From the NCBI GenBank assembly GCA_028278545.1, contig JANQED010000115.1, positions 183,425 to 247,424 of the forward strand: DNA of 64,000 bases, given 5' to 3'. This stretch comes from Anaerolineales bacterium (lineage in GTDB: Bacteria; Chloroflexota; Anaerolineae; Anaerolineales; UBA11858). Positions 44,537 to 53,257 of the stretch are shown here, in pieces. Numbering within the stretch: the first letter of the stretch is position 1; each line of letters starts with the position of its first letter. Made by a program: the position numbers and the translations under genes. The notes under the pieces were generated by a model. It worked only from the letters and a program-made list of their open reading frames with translations. It had not been told where the DNA came from and searched no databases.

Positions 44537-45994
44537 TTACTCTGATTGTCGTTCAGCGTAGAGCAACTCGACTTGTTCTTGGAGCCACTCTGCCGCTGTC
44601 TCAGCGGTCATGGTGCCTTCCAGAGCGATGTTGCTGATAGCTTGCGGGATCAGCAAGCGGCCCTCGATGTCACCGATGACGGCGCGTTGGGTGGCGTCGT
44701 AGTCAGGGCGGAAGAGCCAGCGCTGCATGGTTTCAAAGCCGTTGGCAATTTGCGCTAAAGTATCTGCTGAGTAGAAAGCGAAGTAATCGCTCAAACTACC
44801 CCAGCCTTCAACTGCGCTTTCCAGGACAGGAACTTTTCCAAAGGGCGCTAGAGCCAGGACATCCAGATAATTTTGGCCGGTCATGAAGAACTTGATCACT
44901 TCCTGGGCCATCGGGTCGGCACCTTGCAGGATACCCAAGGTTACCAACTGCCCATAGGAAGCGGCACCATTGGGGCCTTCCATGGATGCTGCGAAGCCGG
45001 TTACACCGGGCAGGTCTTCGACGGGGATCTCGACGTTGCCGCCGCCTTCCAGACCAGAACCGTCAACCAGGTCGTCCATGATGTAGGTGCTGTAGAAGAG
45101 CATGCCGGATTGATCGAGTTCGTAGGCCTCACGGGCGCCGCGCCAGTATTGCGGGCCGGGTAAGGCACAACGTTGCAGACCGGCGTAGAAGTCCAGCGCT
45201 GCGACCATCTCAGGTGTGTTCATACTGACATTGCCTTCGGCGTCGAAGGGCCAGGCGTTGTTAGACATCGCGACCTGTTCGAAAACCTGATGCGGATAGT
45301 TCTGCCCAGGATCGGTGCCCAGGGTCAGACCGTAAAGCAGGTTTCCGGTGCCGGGGAGGGCATCGCAGGCAGCGTTGATATCATCCCACGAGATGGGCGC
45401 GCCTACGCCAGCAGTTTCGAACGCGTCGGTGCGGTACCAGATGGCCTGGATCCAGCCGTCGAAGGGAACTGCGGCGTATTTACCCGTCGCAGGATCGGTG
45501 ACCATGGCCAGCGGGCCAGCGCGGAAATCATCCTCGCCGATGCTCTGAATGGTGGATACAGCAGCATCCTGATCCAAAATGCCGTCGGCAGCGAAGGCAG
45601 AAACACGCTCGATGCCCATACGGACGATATCGGGCAAGCGGTTAGCGGCCTGGGCTGTGGCAATGCGCTGAGCGATGCCGGCCTCTTCGATGGGCACAAT
45701 GCGCAGGTCGATCTCAGGGTGTTCCGCCATAAATGCAGCCGCAATGGCTTCGTAAGTGTTGACGCGGTCTTCTTCGTTGTCGGTTGTCCAGAACTCGATG
45801 ACGGTCTTGTCAGTCGGTTCTGCTTCGACTTCAACTGTGACCACGACTTCTTTTTCGACCTCAACCTCTTGGGTTACGACCACCTCTTCTTTTTCGGTGA
45901 CCACCACAGTCTCCACGACTGTTTCTGGTGTGCAAGCCGTCAAAAGGGCGGCCCCAAGAAGGGCGCTTAGTAATAAGAGTGTGAATTTCTTCAT
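44537..45994 (-). CDS. Carbohydrate ABC transporter substrate-binding lipoprotein
   Basis: A 485-residue extracellular solute-binding lipoprotein (family 1). Signal peptide with lipobox LTAC (Cys21), then a Val/Glu/Thr-rich low-complexity spacer of about 40 residues (TVVETVVVTEKEEVVV and so on), then the binding domain (VIEFWTTDNEEDRV, AAFMAEHPEIDLRIV). It supplies sugar to the two permeases downstream. GGAGGATAAAGA precedes the ATG. By context with the GH13_18 phosphorylase the ligand may be sucrose, glucosylglycerate or a similar alpha-glucoside. Confidence 0.93.
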   Translation of the reverse strand: MKKFTLLLLSALLGAALLTACTPETVVETVVVTEKEEVVVTQEVEVEKEVVVTVEVEAEPTDKTVIEFWTTDNEEDRVNTYEAIAAAFMAEHPEIDLRIVPIEEAGIAQRIATAQAANRLPDIVRMGIERVSAFAADGILDQDAAVSTIQSIGEDDFRAGPLAMVTDPATGKYAAVPFDGWIQAIWYRTDAFETAGVGAPISWDDINAACDALPGTGNLLYGLTLGTDPGQNYPHQVFEQVAMSNNAWPFDAEGNVSMNTPEMVAALDFYAGLQRCALPGPQYWRGAREAYELDQSGMLFYSTYIMDDLVDGSGLEGGGNVEIPVEDLPGVTGFAASMEGPNGAASYGQLVTLGILQGADPMAQEVIKFFMTGQNYLDVLALAPFGKVPVLESAVEGWGSLSDYFAFYSADTLAQIANGFETMQRWLFRPDYDATQRAVIGDIEGRLLIPQAISNIALEGTMTAETAAEWLQEQVELLYAERQSE

Positions 45995-46109
45995 ATTCTT
46001 TATCCTCCGAATAAAGTGAATGGATGGGGGCTAAATCGGGATACCTTTTGGTCATTAATAAAGTGTATTTTTGGGGAATCGCATCACCTCCTTCCTTTTT
46101 GAGTGATTG

Positions 46110-47126
46110 TTATTGGTTTCCACCACACGTTTCGCGGATAACAAGCGTGGGTTCTAATAACGCATGGTCAGTCTCGACACTCTCCCCCTTAATACGTCTG
46201 ATGAGTATTTCGCACACCATATCGCCAATCTGATAAATGGGTTGGTGGATCGTGGTTAGTGGGGGGTGGCTGTGTTCTGCAAGTGGAATGTTATCGAAGC
46301 CGGTGATAGCAATATCTTTCCCGACGATCAGACCGCGTTTTTGGGCTGCGCTGATTGCGCCCATGGCCATCAAGTCGTTGCAGGCCGCGATTGCGGTGGG
46401 TGGGTTAGTCAGCTCTAATAGGGATGTGGCTTGTCTGAAGCCATCACGCTGGGTGAGATCGCCGGTGACGATCAGCTTTTCATCAAGATGGACGCCTCTC
46501 TCTTCAAGACCTTCTTTGAAGCCTTTTGAGCGATAGTGGGCGAACATTAGTTCGTCTGGTGCAGCGATGAATGCGATATCCTTATGACCAAGGTCAGCCA
46601 GGTGATGGGCCATTAAGCGCATACCATGTTCGCCATCCTCATCGACATACGGAAAGTCGCAGTTATTCTCTGTGCGCCCAAAGGCAACGAAGGGAAAGTC
46701 GGCTTGGCAGAGGTATTCGATGCGGGGATCGTGTCTGCGCGTGCGCACAATCACAAAACCATCTACCAAGTGGCTTTGTACCTTTCTGCGATACGTGCTG
46801 AGTTCTTCTTCTCCGGGGGGGCGGGTTGAGACTAACAGGTCATAGCCCAGTTTGGCGGCCCGATTGCCGATGCCGGCCAAAAATTCGCTGAAAAAGGGGT
46901 CAGAGAATCGAGGGCCGAACGTTGGCAGGATGAATCCTATGGTGTCTGTGCGCTGTTTTTGAAGTCGCTGGGCCATGATATTTGGGGTATAGCCCATCTC
47001 ATCAGCGACACGACGGACCAGAGCTATGGTTTCCGGACTGACATCATCATAGCCGTGCAAGGCACGCGAGACCGTGGTGATGGATTTGCCGACTTCTTTT
47101 GCGATATCTTTTAGTGTTGCAGGCAT
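46110..47126 (-). CDS. LacI-family transcriptional regulator of the sugar operon
   Basis: A 338-residue LacI/GalR repressor. The N-terminal helix-turn-helix is typical (TLKDIAKEVGKSITTVSRAL, then hinge YTPNIMAQRLQ), followed by the sugar-binding core (IGFILPTFG, LVDGFVIVRTRR, VAFGRTENNCDFPYVDEDG). It is the first gene of the minus-strand sugar unit, 115 bases before the binding-protein gene. Two identical palindromes in its promoter are probably its own operators, so the regulator and operon would be autoregulated and released by the sugar. Confidence 0.93.
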   Translation of the reverse strand: MPATLKDIAKEVGKSITTVSRALHGYDDVSPETIALVRRVADEMGYTPNIMAQRLQKQRTDTIGFILPTFGPRFSDPFFSEFLAGIGNRAAKLGYDLLVSTRPPGEEELSTYRRKVQSHLVDGFVIVRTRRHDPRIEYLCQADFPFVAFGRTENNCDFPYVDEDGEHGMRLMAHHLADLGHKDIAFIAAPDELMFAHYRSKGFKEGLEERGVHLDEKLIVTGDLTQRDGFRQATSLLELTNPPTAIAACNDLMAMGAISAAQKRGLIVGKDIAITGFDNIPLAEHSHPPLTTIHQPIYQIGDMVCEILIRRIKGESVETDHALLEPTLVIRETCGGNQ

Positions 47127-47157
47127 AATTACCCCTGAGGAGGCCCCAAATTAGGAA

Positions 47158-47171
47158 CCAAAACGTTTTGG
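47158..47171. promoter_or_regulatory. LacI-type operator O2 (downstream of the transcription start)
   Basis: Perfect 14-base palindrome CCAAAACGTTTTGG with the central CG typical of LacI-family sites. It would cover about +4 to +17 of the lacI transcript, blocking elongation or open-complex escape. Confidence 0.85.
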
Positions 47172-47181
47172 ATGGGGCTTT

Positions 47182-47210
47182 ATTCTATTCCAAAACGTTT
47201 TGGGAGTCAA
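47182..47210 (-). promoter_or_regulatory. Promoter of the lacI-sugar operon
   Basis: On the minus strand TTGACT (complement of 47205-47210) and TAGAAT (complement of 47182-47187) are separated by exactly 17 bases. Operator O1 lies wholly in the spacer. The start codon of the regulator is about 50 bases downstream. Confidence 0.75.
47190..47203. promoter_or_regulatory. LacI-type operator O1 (between -35 and -10)
   Basis: Second identical CCAAAACGTTTTGG. The centres of O1 and O2 are 32 bases apart, about three helical turns, so two dimers would lie on the same face of the DNA. Confidence 0.85.
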
Positions 47211-47330
47211 TAGGTATGCAGAGATTTTAAGATTGGAGATGCAATGAGGGGCGTTTTGGAGGAAACCAGGGAATCGGGAATACATTTGCTAGCCTTCCTG
47301 GATTCCCCATACCCTGTTGTCGGAGATAGG

Positions 47331-48137
47331 CTATTGTTCTGAATATGTTGAGCAGACTTGATAAAGTTGCTCGGCCGCCTGGCGGTTTTCCCCGAACCGG
47401 CAGCGTTCTTCTCGCAAGTGTGAGAAGTATTTGCCGGTTTTTTCTAAACCGATGGGGTCTGTGGCTAACCAAATCGGGGTCGCCGCGCCCTGTTCGGGGG
47501 ACTCGTGTCCACCAAACCCGAGATCATTGCTCAGTTTTGAATTGACATCCCCCGCGTGGCAGGCATTGACCGAGATCTCAAAGGTTTTGAGCCGTTCTGC
47601 AAAAGCTACGGTCAACATGCGGTTGGCCTGCTTGGACTGGCGGTACGCGGTACCATTGCGATAGGGTCGCCGCTTGAACTCCAGATCATCCATGTCCAAA
47701 TCGCCGGCCCAATAGCTGGCAACGTTGACCACCCGAGCCGGGGCGGAGCTTTTCAGGACTTCTGTGAAGGCTTTTGTCATCCAGAGATAACTCAGCACAT
47801 TGACCGCGAATTGATATTCGATCCCCTCAGGGGTTTCCTGGCGGCTTCTCGGTGAGGCGGCGGCGTTATTGACCAGCGCATGCAGCGGCCCTTGCCACTG
47901 ATCCGCCAGAGCGTAGATATCGGCGCGGCGCGAAAGATCGGCGAGCAGATAGCGCACTCCCTGGTTGCCTGTGGCCTGGATGATCCTTTGAGTAGCTTTT
48001 TGGGCCTTGGCTTCGTTGCGGGCGATGAGCACAACTTCGTAGTCAGAATACTCAGCCAACCCCTGGGCGATGGCCTCGCCAATAGCTCCGGTGGCGCCGG
48101 TGATTATGGCGGTGAAGTTCTTTTCTAAAACTGACAT
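47331..48137 (-). CDS. Short-chain dehydrogenase/reductase
   Basis: A 268-residue SDR with the Rossmann motif TGATGAIGE (about 12-20), NNAAAS region, and YRQSKQANRM, the YxxxK active site. Similar to retinol dehydrogenase/WW-domain oxidoreductase-like SDRs that have NAA and a YSQSKLAN-type active site; the substrate cannot be told. The ATG at 48137 is used; a TTG at 48143 is in frame. It is divergent from fumC. Confidence 0.85.
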   Translation of the reverse strand: MSVLEKNFTAIITGATGAIGEAIAQGLAEYSDYEVVLIARNEAKAQKATQRIIQATGNQGVRYLLADLSRRADIYALADQWQGPLHALVNNAAASPRSRQETPEGIEYQFAVNVLSYLWMTKAFTEVLKSSAPARVVNVASYWAGDLDMDDLEFKRRPYRNGTAYRQSKQANRMLTVAFAERLKTFEISVNACHAGDVNSKLSNDLGFGGHESPEQGAATPIWLATDPIGLEKTGKYFSHLREERCRFGENRQAAEQLYQVCSTYSEQ

Positions 48138-48241
48138 AATCAAATTCGTTGTAGTATAACATAGTAGAATCTTGATCTTTATTACTCATTGTTTCGTGAT
48201 TACTGTTGTTGTGGAACAGCAATCCGTTTGGAGGTGATCTT

Positions 48242-49633
48242 ATGCGTACTGAATTTGATTCGATGGGTCCAGTAAATATCCCCGATCAGGCTCTATGGGG
48301 GGCACAGACTCAGCGCGCTGTAGACAATTTTCCCATCTCTCGCCTGGGTTTTGGGCGAGACTTTATCCGTGCCCTGGGCCTCGTGAAAACCGCTTGTGCC
48401 AAAGCCAATCTTCAGTTGGGATTGCTCGATGACGATTTGGCTCAGGCAATCATCCGTGCTGCGGAGGAAGTCGCCGCCGGTGAATGGGATGATCAGTTTC
48501 CTGTGGATGTCTTTCAGACCGGTTCGGGGACTTCGACCAATATGAATGCCAACGAAGTCATCGCCAATCGTGCCATACAGTTGCTGGACGGTGAGGTGGG
48601 GAGCCGCAGCCCAGTTCATCCCAACGACCATGTCAATATGGGCCAATCCAGCAATGATGTCTTTCCTACGGTGATCCATGTAGCAGGTGTTTTGCTGCTC
48701 CAGGAAAGGTTGATCCCTGCCTTGGAGACTCTGCAGGAGAGTTTATTGGAGAAAGCCCGGGACTTTGATCATATTGTCAAGATCGGACGCACCCACCTCC
48801 AGGATGCGACCCCCATTCGTCTGGGACAGGAGTTTGCTGGGTACGCTGCCCAGGCAGAGAAGAGCACCGCCAGAGCTAAAAAGGCGCGCCAGGCGTTGAG
48901 TGAGTTGCCTTTGGGGGGCACTGCGGTAGGTACAGGGATCAACCGTCACATGGAGTTCCCCGCCATGGCGATTCCCTATTTAAATGAAGTGTTGGGAACA
49001 GATTTCGTCGAAGCGCGGGATCATATCGAGGCCAATGCCGCCCGCGATGCGGTTGTGGAAGCCTCGGGCCAACTCAAAACCATCGCCGTCAGCCTGACGA
49101 AGATCGCTAACGATATCCGCTGGTTGGGGTCCGGCCCGCGAGCGGGTTTGGGGGAGCTCAAACTGCCTGCCGTCCAGCCGGGTTCCTCGATCATGCCGGG
49201 TAAGATTAACCCGGTCATGGCTGAGGCCTTGATCATGGTCGCAGCCCAGGTGATCGGCAATGACGCAGCCATCACGCAGGGTGGCTTGGGGAGCTATTTC
49301 GAGCTTAACCTGATGATGCCGCTGATGGCGTATAACCTGCTGCGCTCCATCGAATGGCTGGCGAGTGCTGTAGAGGCGTTTACCGATCGCTGTTTGGCTG
49401 GGATTGAGGCAGACGAGGAACGCTGCCATGAGATGGTCGAGCGCAGCCTGGCTTTAGCGACCGCCCTGGTCCCCGAATTTGGTTATGACAAGGCCGCCGA
49501 GATTAGTAAAGAGGCTCACCGAACAGGCCGCACGGTTCGGGAGGTGGCTTTGGAGCTTGCGGTACTCCCTCCAGAGGAGTTGGAGGTGATACTTGACCCC
49601 CGGCGGATGACCGAACCGGGACTCTTGAGGTAG
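48242..49633 (+). CDS. fumC: Class II fumarate hydratase
   Basis: A 463-residue fumarase/aspartase superfamily enzyme of normal length. The signature PGSSIMPGKINPVMAEA is at about 317-333, with TGSGTSTNMNANEV and HPNDHVNMGQSSNDVFPT also typical. It interconverts fumarate and malate in the TCA cycle. The ATG at 48242 follows TTTGGAGGTGATCTT, a strong ribosome binding site. The same superfamily includes aspartase, but the N-terminus and the GSGTSTNMN motif fit FumC. Confidence 0.93.
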   Translation: MRTEFDSMGPVNIPDQALWGAQTQRAVDNFPISRLGFGRDFIRALGLVKTACAKANLQLGLLDDDLAQAIIRAAEEVAAGEWDDQFPVDVFQTGSGTSTNMNANEVIANRAIQLLDGEVGSRSPVHPNDHVNMGQSSNDVFPTVIHVAGVLLLQERLIPALETLQESLLEKARDFDHIVKIGRTHLQDATPIRLGQEFAGYAAQAEKSTARAKKARQALSELPLGGTAVGTGINRHMEFPAMAIPYLNEVLGTDFVEARDHIEANAARDAVVEASGQLKTIAVSLTKIANDIRWLGSGPRAGLGELKLPAVQPGSSIMPGKINPVMAEALIMVAAQVIGNDAAITQGGLGSYFELNLMMPLMAYNLLRSIEWLASAVEAFTDRCLAGIEADEERCHEMVERSLALATALVPEFGYDKAAEISKEAHRTGRTVREVALELAVLPPEELEVILDPRRMTEPGLLR

Positions 49634-49656
49634 CCGCCTGAGTTTTCTTCTGCGGA

Positions 49657-50526
49657 TCATTCAGTGGATGTTTTCCGTGACGTTAGCACCACCAGCCCTG
49701 CAGCGATGAGTAGTAACCCTAGGGTAGCAGTGCCGGTCAATCGCTCGCCGAGTAAGAGGATGCCGAGCATCCCGGCGGTTAGAGGCTCTGCCAGGGTGAG
49801 GGTGACCGCCTTGGCGACCGGCACGGAAACCAGACCTCTTGCAAACAAGATATAAGCCAACGCGGTAGCGAACAGGCCAAGGTGCAAAGCTGCCATCCAG
49901 CCGCGCAGCTCTGCCAACCACCTCAGGTCTGCGCTGAAGAGCAGCGGCGAGAGGAAGATTGCTCCTAGGAGGAAAACAATCGCCATGGCCGTAATGGGGG
50001 GTGTATTTTCAAGGAGGCTTTTGCTGGCGATGGAGAACACCGCGTAGGAAAGACCTGAGAGTAACGCCAGGATAATCCCCAGCGAATCCACGTTGAACGT
50101 TTTCCCGGGAAGGATCAACAAGATTCCGCCGGAAATCGCTAAGATGGTGGCCGGATACCAGCGTCGCTCGGGGCGTTCTTTGCGCAAGATCCACCCCAGT
50201 AAACCCGCTAAGATTGGAGAACTTCCGATGGTCACGATAGTGCCAATGGCAACCCCGGCTTTGGCGACCCCCGCAAAGAAGAAGAGGTTATATGCCGCCA
50301 TGCTGATTCCGGCGATGAGGGTTGGCAGTAACGGCCATTTGACTTCTCTGAGCGAAAAACCGCGCGCCAGCGTGATGGCGAGCAGAGCCAGGCCCCCGAT
50401 TGCCAACCTGACTGCACCCACAGACCTGGGGTCGGCGTTGGGCGGGGCGAAGGCCTGGGCGGTGCCGGTCGTTCCCCAAAGCATCGCTCCCAGGATGATT
50501 AAGATCTCACTTTTGGAGATGCGCAT
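49657..50526 (-). CDS. EamA/DMT-family transporter
   Basis: A 289-residue permease with about ten membrane helices in two EamA halves (GAMLWGTTGTAQAF near the start; LALLSGLSYAVFSIASKSLLE for the second half). The DMT superfamily exports or imports small metabolites such as amino acids or nucleotide precursors. It follows cobU by five bases and so could be the last gene of the cobamide operon. A role in cobamide precursor transport is only suggested by position. Confidence 0.85.
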   Translation of the reverse strand: MRISKSEILIILGAMLWGTTGTAQAFAPPNADPRSVGAVRLAIGGLALLAITLARGFSLREVKWPLLPTLIAGISMAAYNLFFFAGVAKAGVAIGTIVTIGSSPILAGLLGWILRKERPERRWYPATILAISGGILLILPGKTFNVDSLGIILALLSGLSYAVFSIASKSLLENTPPITAMAIVFLLGAIFLSPLLFSADLRWLAELRGWMAALHLGLFATALAYILFARGLVSVPVAKAVTLTLAEPLTAGMLGILLLGERLTGTATLGLLLIAAGLVVLTSRKTSTE

Positions 50527-50531
50527 AGCCA

Positions 50532-51110
50532 CTAATTGTCAGAGTCCAAAGAAACCCCTAACTCGTGCAACGGCAGCATCATCCCGGCCACCAGGAGATA
50601 TACCTCGTCAGCAGCCGCGGCCACTTTGCGGTTAGTCCAGCCCAGCAGATCACGATAAACTCGCCCCAATGGATAGGGTGGTACCAGCCCCATGCCAACT
50701 TCGTTGGAAACCAGGATCCACTCGGCCTGGTTCTCACGGATCAATGCTAATAGAGCCTCGATTTCTGCGTCTACGATTTCCCCCGCCTGGGCTTCATTGG
50801 GTTCGTAGTTTTCATCGGTGACGGTCAGCACCAGGTTGCTGATTAACATGGTCAGGCAGTCCAAAAGGACGAGGTCGAATTCAGCGATTTTTTCACGAAG
50901 CGCATCCCCCACGCCATGCAGAAGTTCCAGGGTTTGCCAGCTCTCGAGCCGCTGTTCTTTGTGTTTTTGGATGCGGTCAGCCATCTCAGGGTCCAGTGCC
51001 TGGGCGGTGGCGATGTACAGCACGCGCCCGCCTCGCTCCTGAGCCATTTTTTCAGCATAAGTTGATTTGCCGCTGCGCGCGCCGCCCAAAACCAGGGTTA
51101 ACTTTCCCAT
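50532..51110 (-). CDS. cobU: Bifunctional adenosylcobinamide kinase/guanylyltransferase
   Basis: A 192-residue CobU/CobP. The P-loop GGARSGKST is at 9-17 and the IATAQALDPEMADRIQKHKEQR region and LLDCLTMLISNL are the usual CobU motifs. His of the IxxHKxxR region is the guanylylated residue in studied CobU. It phosphorylates adenosylcobinamide and then transfers GMP, activating it for lower-ligand attachment. It overlaps cobQ by 13 bases. Confidence 0.95.
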   Translation of the reverse strand: MGKLTLVLGGARSGKSTYAEKMAQERGGRVLYIATAQALDPEMADRIQKHKEQRLESWQTLELLHGVGDALREKIAEFDLVLLDCLTMLISNLVLTVTDENYEPNEAQAGEIVDAEIEALLALIRENQAEWILVSNEVGMGLVPPYPLGRVYRDLLGWTNRKVAAAADEVYLLVAGMMLPLHELGVSLDSDN

Positions 51111-52621
51111 ATGATTTTCTCCAGAAGCTCCATATCCAGTGTGGATTCGACTGTATCGGTCAAATAGGTCAGGGATGAGGCAAATGGATCATCCTGAATG
51201 GGTTTCCCTTCGACTCCGGACCATCCCAGGCTGCCCAGCCAGGCCCGGCGCAAGTTCTGATTGCCGAACAGCCCGTGGATATAGCAGCCCCATACCAAAC
51301 CATCGCTGTTGATAGCGCCGTCGAAGACCTGCGTGGTTTCCTGGTTGCGCTCGACGATCTCCAGCCAGGGATCAGCGCCCGTTGTGCGTCCCATGTGAAT
51401 TTCGTAGCCCTCGATTTCCTCTTGGAGCAGTGCGTGTAGCCAATTACGAGTCGAATGGTAGGCTGCACCGCAGATGCGCGCTCTGGCGCGAAACGTGGCT
51501 TTTTCTCCGGCGAATGTCGTTGTGATGGGGAGCAACCCCAGACCATCTGTTTGCGCGTGCCTGGATTCGACATGGTCGGGATCGAGGATTTCCTCCCCCA
51601 GCATCTGGTAGCCGCCGCAAATCCCTACCACGGAGCCGCCGTTTTGGGCGTGGGCTTTGATGGCGTCTGCCAGGCCTCGGGCGCGCAGCCAGCTTAGATC
51701 GCCGACAGTGCTCTTGGTGCCGGGGATGATGATCGCGTCCGGATCCCCCAACCGTTCAGGGGAATCGACGTAGCGCAGGCGCACGCCGTGTTCGGCGATC
51801 AAGGGGTCGAAATCGTCGAAGTTGGCGATGCGCGGCAGGTGGATCACCGCGATATCTACCGAGGCCTCTCGGATAGGCTGGATCGGGTCCGGGGCTTCCA
51901 GGGCCACGGCGTCCTCCTCGGGGATAAATAAATCGTGCAGGTATGGGACCACCCCAAGAACAGGCACGCCGCTGCGCTCCTCGATTATTCGGATTCCATC
52001 TTCGAAGAGCGAGATGTCCCCGCGGAATTTGTTGACGATGAATCCCCGTAGGATTTCTTGTTCCTCGGGCGGGAGCAGCCAATAGGTGCCCAGGAGTTGG
52101 GCGAAGATTCCACCGCGATCCACGTCCCCGACCAGCAGCACGGAAGCCCTGGAGTACAGGGCCACAGCCATATTGACGATATCGCCTTCTTTTAGGTTGA
52201 GTTCCGCGGGGCTACCTGCCCCTTCGATGATCACCAGTTCGTACTCCGCGCGCAGACGATCAAGCGCACGGGTGACTTGCTCCCAGAGGTATTCCTTTTT
52301 TGGGTAATAATCGCGGGCATCCAGCGTACGCCAGGCCCGCCCATTGACCACCACCTGCGAGCGGGAATCGGCCTCGGGCTTGATCAGGATGGGATTCATG
52401 TCAACCGTGGGTTCCAACCCGGCAGCCGCGGCCTGTACGGCCTGGGCGCGCCCGATCTCCGCGCCGTCGGGGCAGACGGCGGCGTTGTTGGACATATTCT
52501 GGGCTTTGAAAGGAGCGACGTTGATCCCCCGCCGGGCGAAACTGTGACACAACGCAGTGACCAACAGGCTTTTGCCTGCGGATGAACTGGTGCCGACGAT
52601 CATCAGGGTCTTTGCGGTCAT
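51098..52621 (-). CDS. cobQ: Adenosylcobyric acid synthase (glutamine-hydrolysing)
   Basis: A 507-residue CobQ/CbiP. The N-terminal dethiobiotin-synthetase-like ATPase domain has GTSSSAGKSLLV, PFKAQNMSNNA and PILIKPEADSRSQVVVNG. The C-terminal class I glutaminase-like domain has VGICGGYQMLGE with Cys and a later His in YIHGLFGN. It amidates four side chains of adenosylcobyrinic acid a,c-diamide. The gene starting the a,c-diamidation (cbiA/cobB) is not in the window. Start at ATG 52621; GTG 52627 is also in frame. Confidence 0.95.
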   Translation of the reverse strand: MTAKTLMIVGTSSSAGKSLLVTALCHSFARRGINVAPFKAQNMSNNAAVCPDGAEIGRAQAVQAAAAGLEPTVDMNPILIKPEADSRSQVVVNGRAWRTLDARDYYPKKEYLWEQVTRALDRLRAEYELVIIEGAGSPAELNLKEGDIVNMAVALYSRASVLLVGDVDRGGIFAQLLGTYWLLPPEEQEILRGFIVNKFRGDISLFEDGIRIIEERSGVPVLGVVPYLHDLFIPEEDAVALEAPDPIQPIREASVDIAVIHLPRIANFDDFDPLIAEHGVRLRYVDSPERLGDPDAIIIPGTKSTVGDLSWLRARGLADAIKAHAQNGGSVVGICGGYQMLGEEILDPDHVESRHAQTDGLGLLPITTTFAGEKATFRARARICGAAYHSTRNWLHALLQEEIEGYEIHMGRTTGADPWLEIVERNQETTQVFDGAINSDGLVWGCYIHGLFGNQNLRRAWLGSLGWSGVEGKPIQDDPFASSLTYLTDTVESTLDMELLEKIIWES

Positions 52622-52636
52622 AAGCACGTGGGATGT

Positions 52637-53257
52637 TTAACGTTCAAGATTGAGCGTCAGATAGCTGGTATCGTTGAGTAGGTTGATGATGGCGCCTTCT
52701 TCGTAGACTGAGACCTGCGATAACGAACAGGGCGCTAGGTTGAACTGCCAGAATTTCCCGATGGGGATATTCAACATTATACAGAGAAGGATTTGGAGTG
52801 AACCCCCATGCGCAACCAGGATGGCGGTTTCGTCCTGGTGTTTCGTTTTGATTTCTTCATAGAGCGAAGCCACTCTTTCTGCCAACTGATGTGGGGTTTC
52901 CCCTGCGGGTGGGGCGAAGTTTACCAGGTCTTCATGCCAGGCTTTGACCAGCTCGGGGTAATTGTTCTGGATTTCGTCGTAGGTAGCCCCCTCCCACTCA
53001 CCAAAGTCTCCTTCTCGCAAACGGGGGTCTGCGCTGATCTCATTTTGATGAAATTCGGCGATTTCCACGGCAGTGTCCCGTGCCCGGCTCAGGTCGCTGG
53101 TGTAAATGGCGTGGATTTCCTCCGAGGCCAGACGTTGCGCGATGGCAGCGGCCTGTTGACGCCCTTTCTCGTTCAAAGGCACATCAGTGTGACCCTGGAA
53201 ACGCTGAGAGACATTCCAATCGGTTTCGCCGTGGCGAACTAGCAATAGTAGGGTCAT
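52637..53257 (-). CDS. cobC: Alpha-ribazole phosphatase-like histidine phosphatase
   Basis: A 206-residue histidine phosphatase. RHGETDWN at 9-16 is the RHG motif; QGHTDVPLNEKGRQQA and the second His in VAHGGSLQI complete the active site. By position between cobD and cobQ it is the alpha-ribazole 5'-phosphate phosphatase CobC, the last step of nucleotide loop assembly. The fold alone would also allow a phosphoglycerate mutase-like role. It overlaps cobD by four bases. Confidence 0.88.
   Translation of the reverse strand: MTLLLLVRHGETDWNVSQRFQGHTDVPLNEKGRQQAAAIAQRLASEEIHAIYTSDLSRARDTAVEIAEFHQNEISADPRLREGDFGEWEGATYDEIQNNYPELVKAWHEDLVNFAPPAGETPHQLAERVASLYEEIKTKHQDETAILVAHGGSLQILLCIMLNIPIGKFWQFNLAPCSLSQVSVYEEGAIINLLNDTSYLTLNLER

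Noticed and set aside
45173..45970. 265-residue plus-strand frame opposite the sugar-binding protein gene
   Set aside because: Antisense shadow; its Phe/Asp-rich C-terminal part is the reverse of the Val/Glu-rich spacer codons.
47272..47307. GGGAAT...ATTCCC partial dyad downstream of the SDR gene
   Set aside because: Stem is short, the loop is long and there is no U-run, so I did not call it a terminator.
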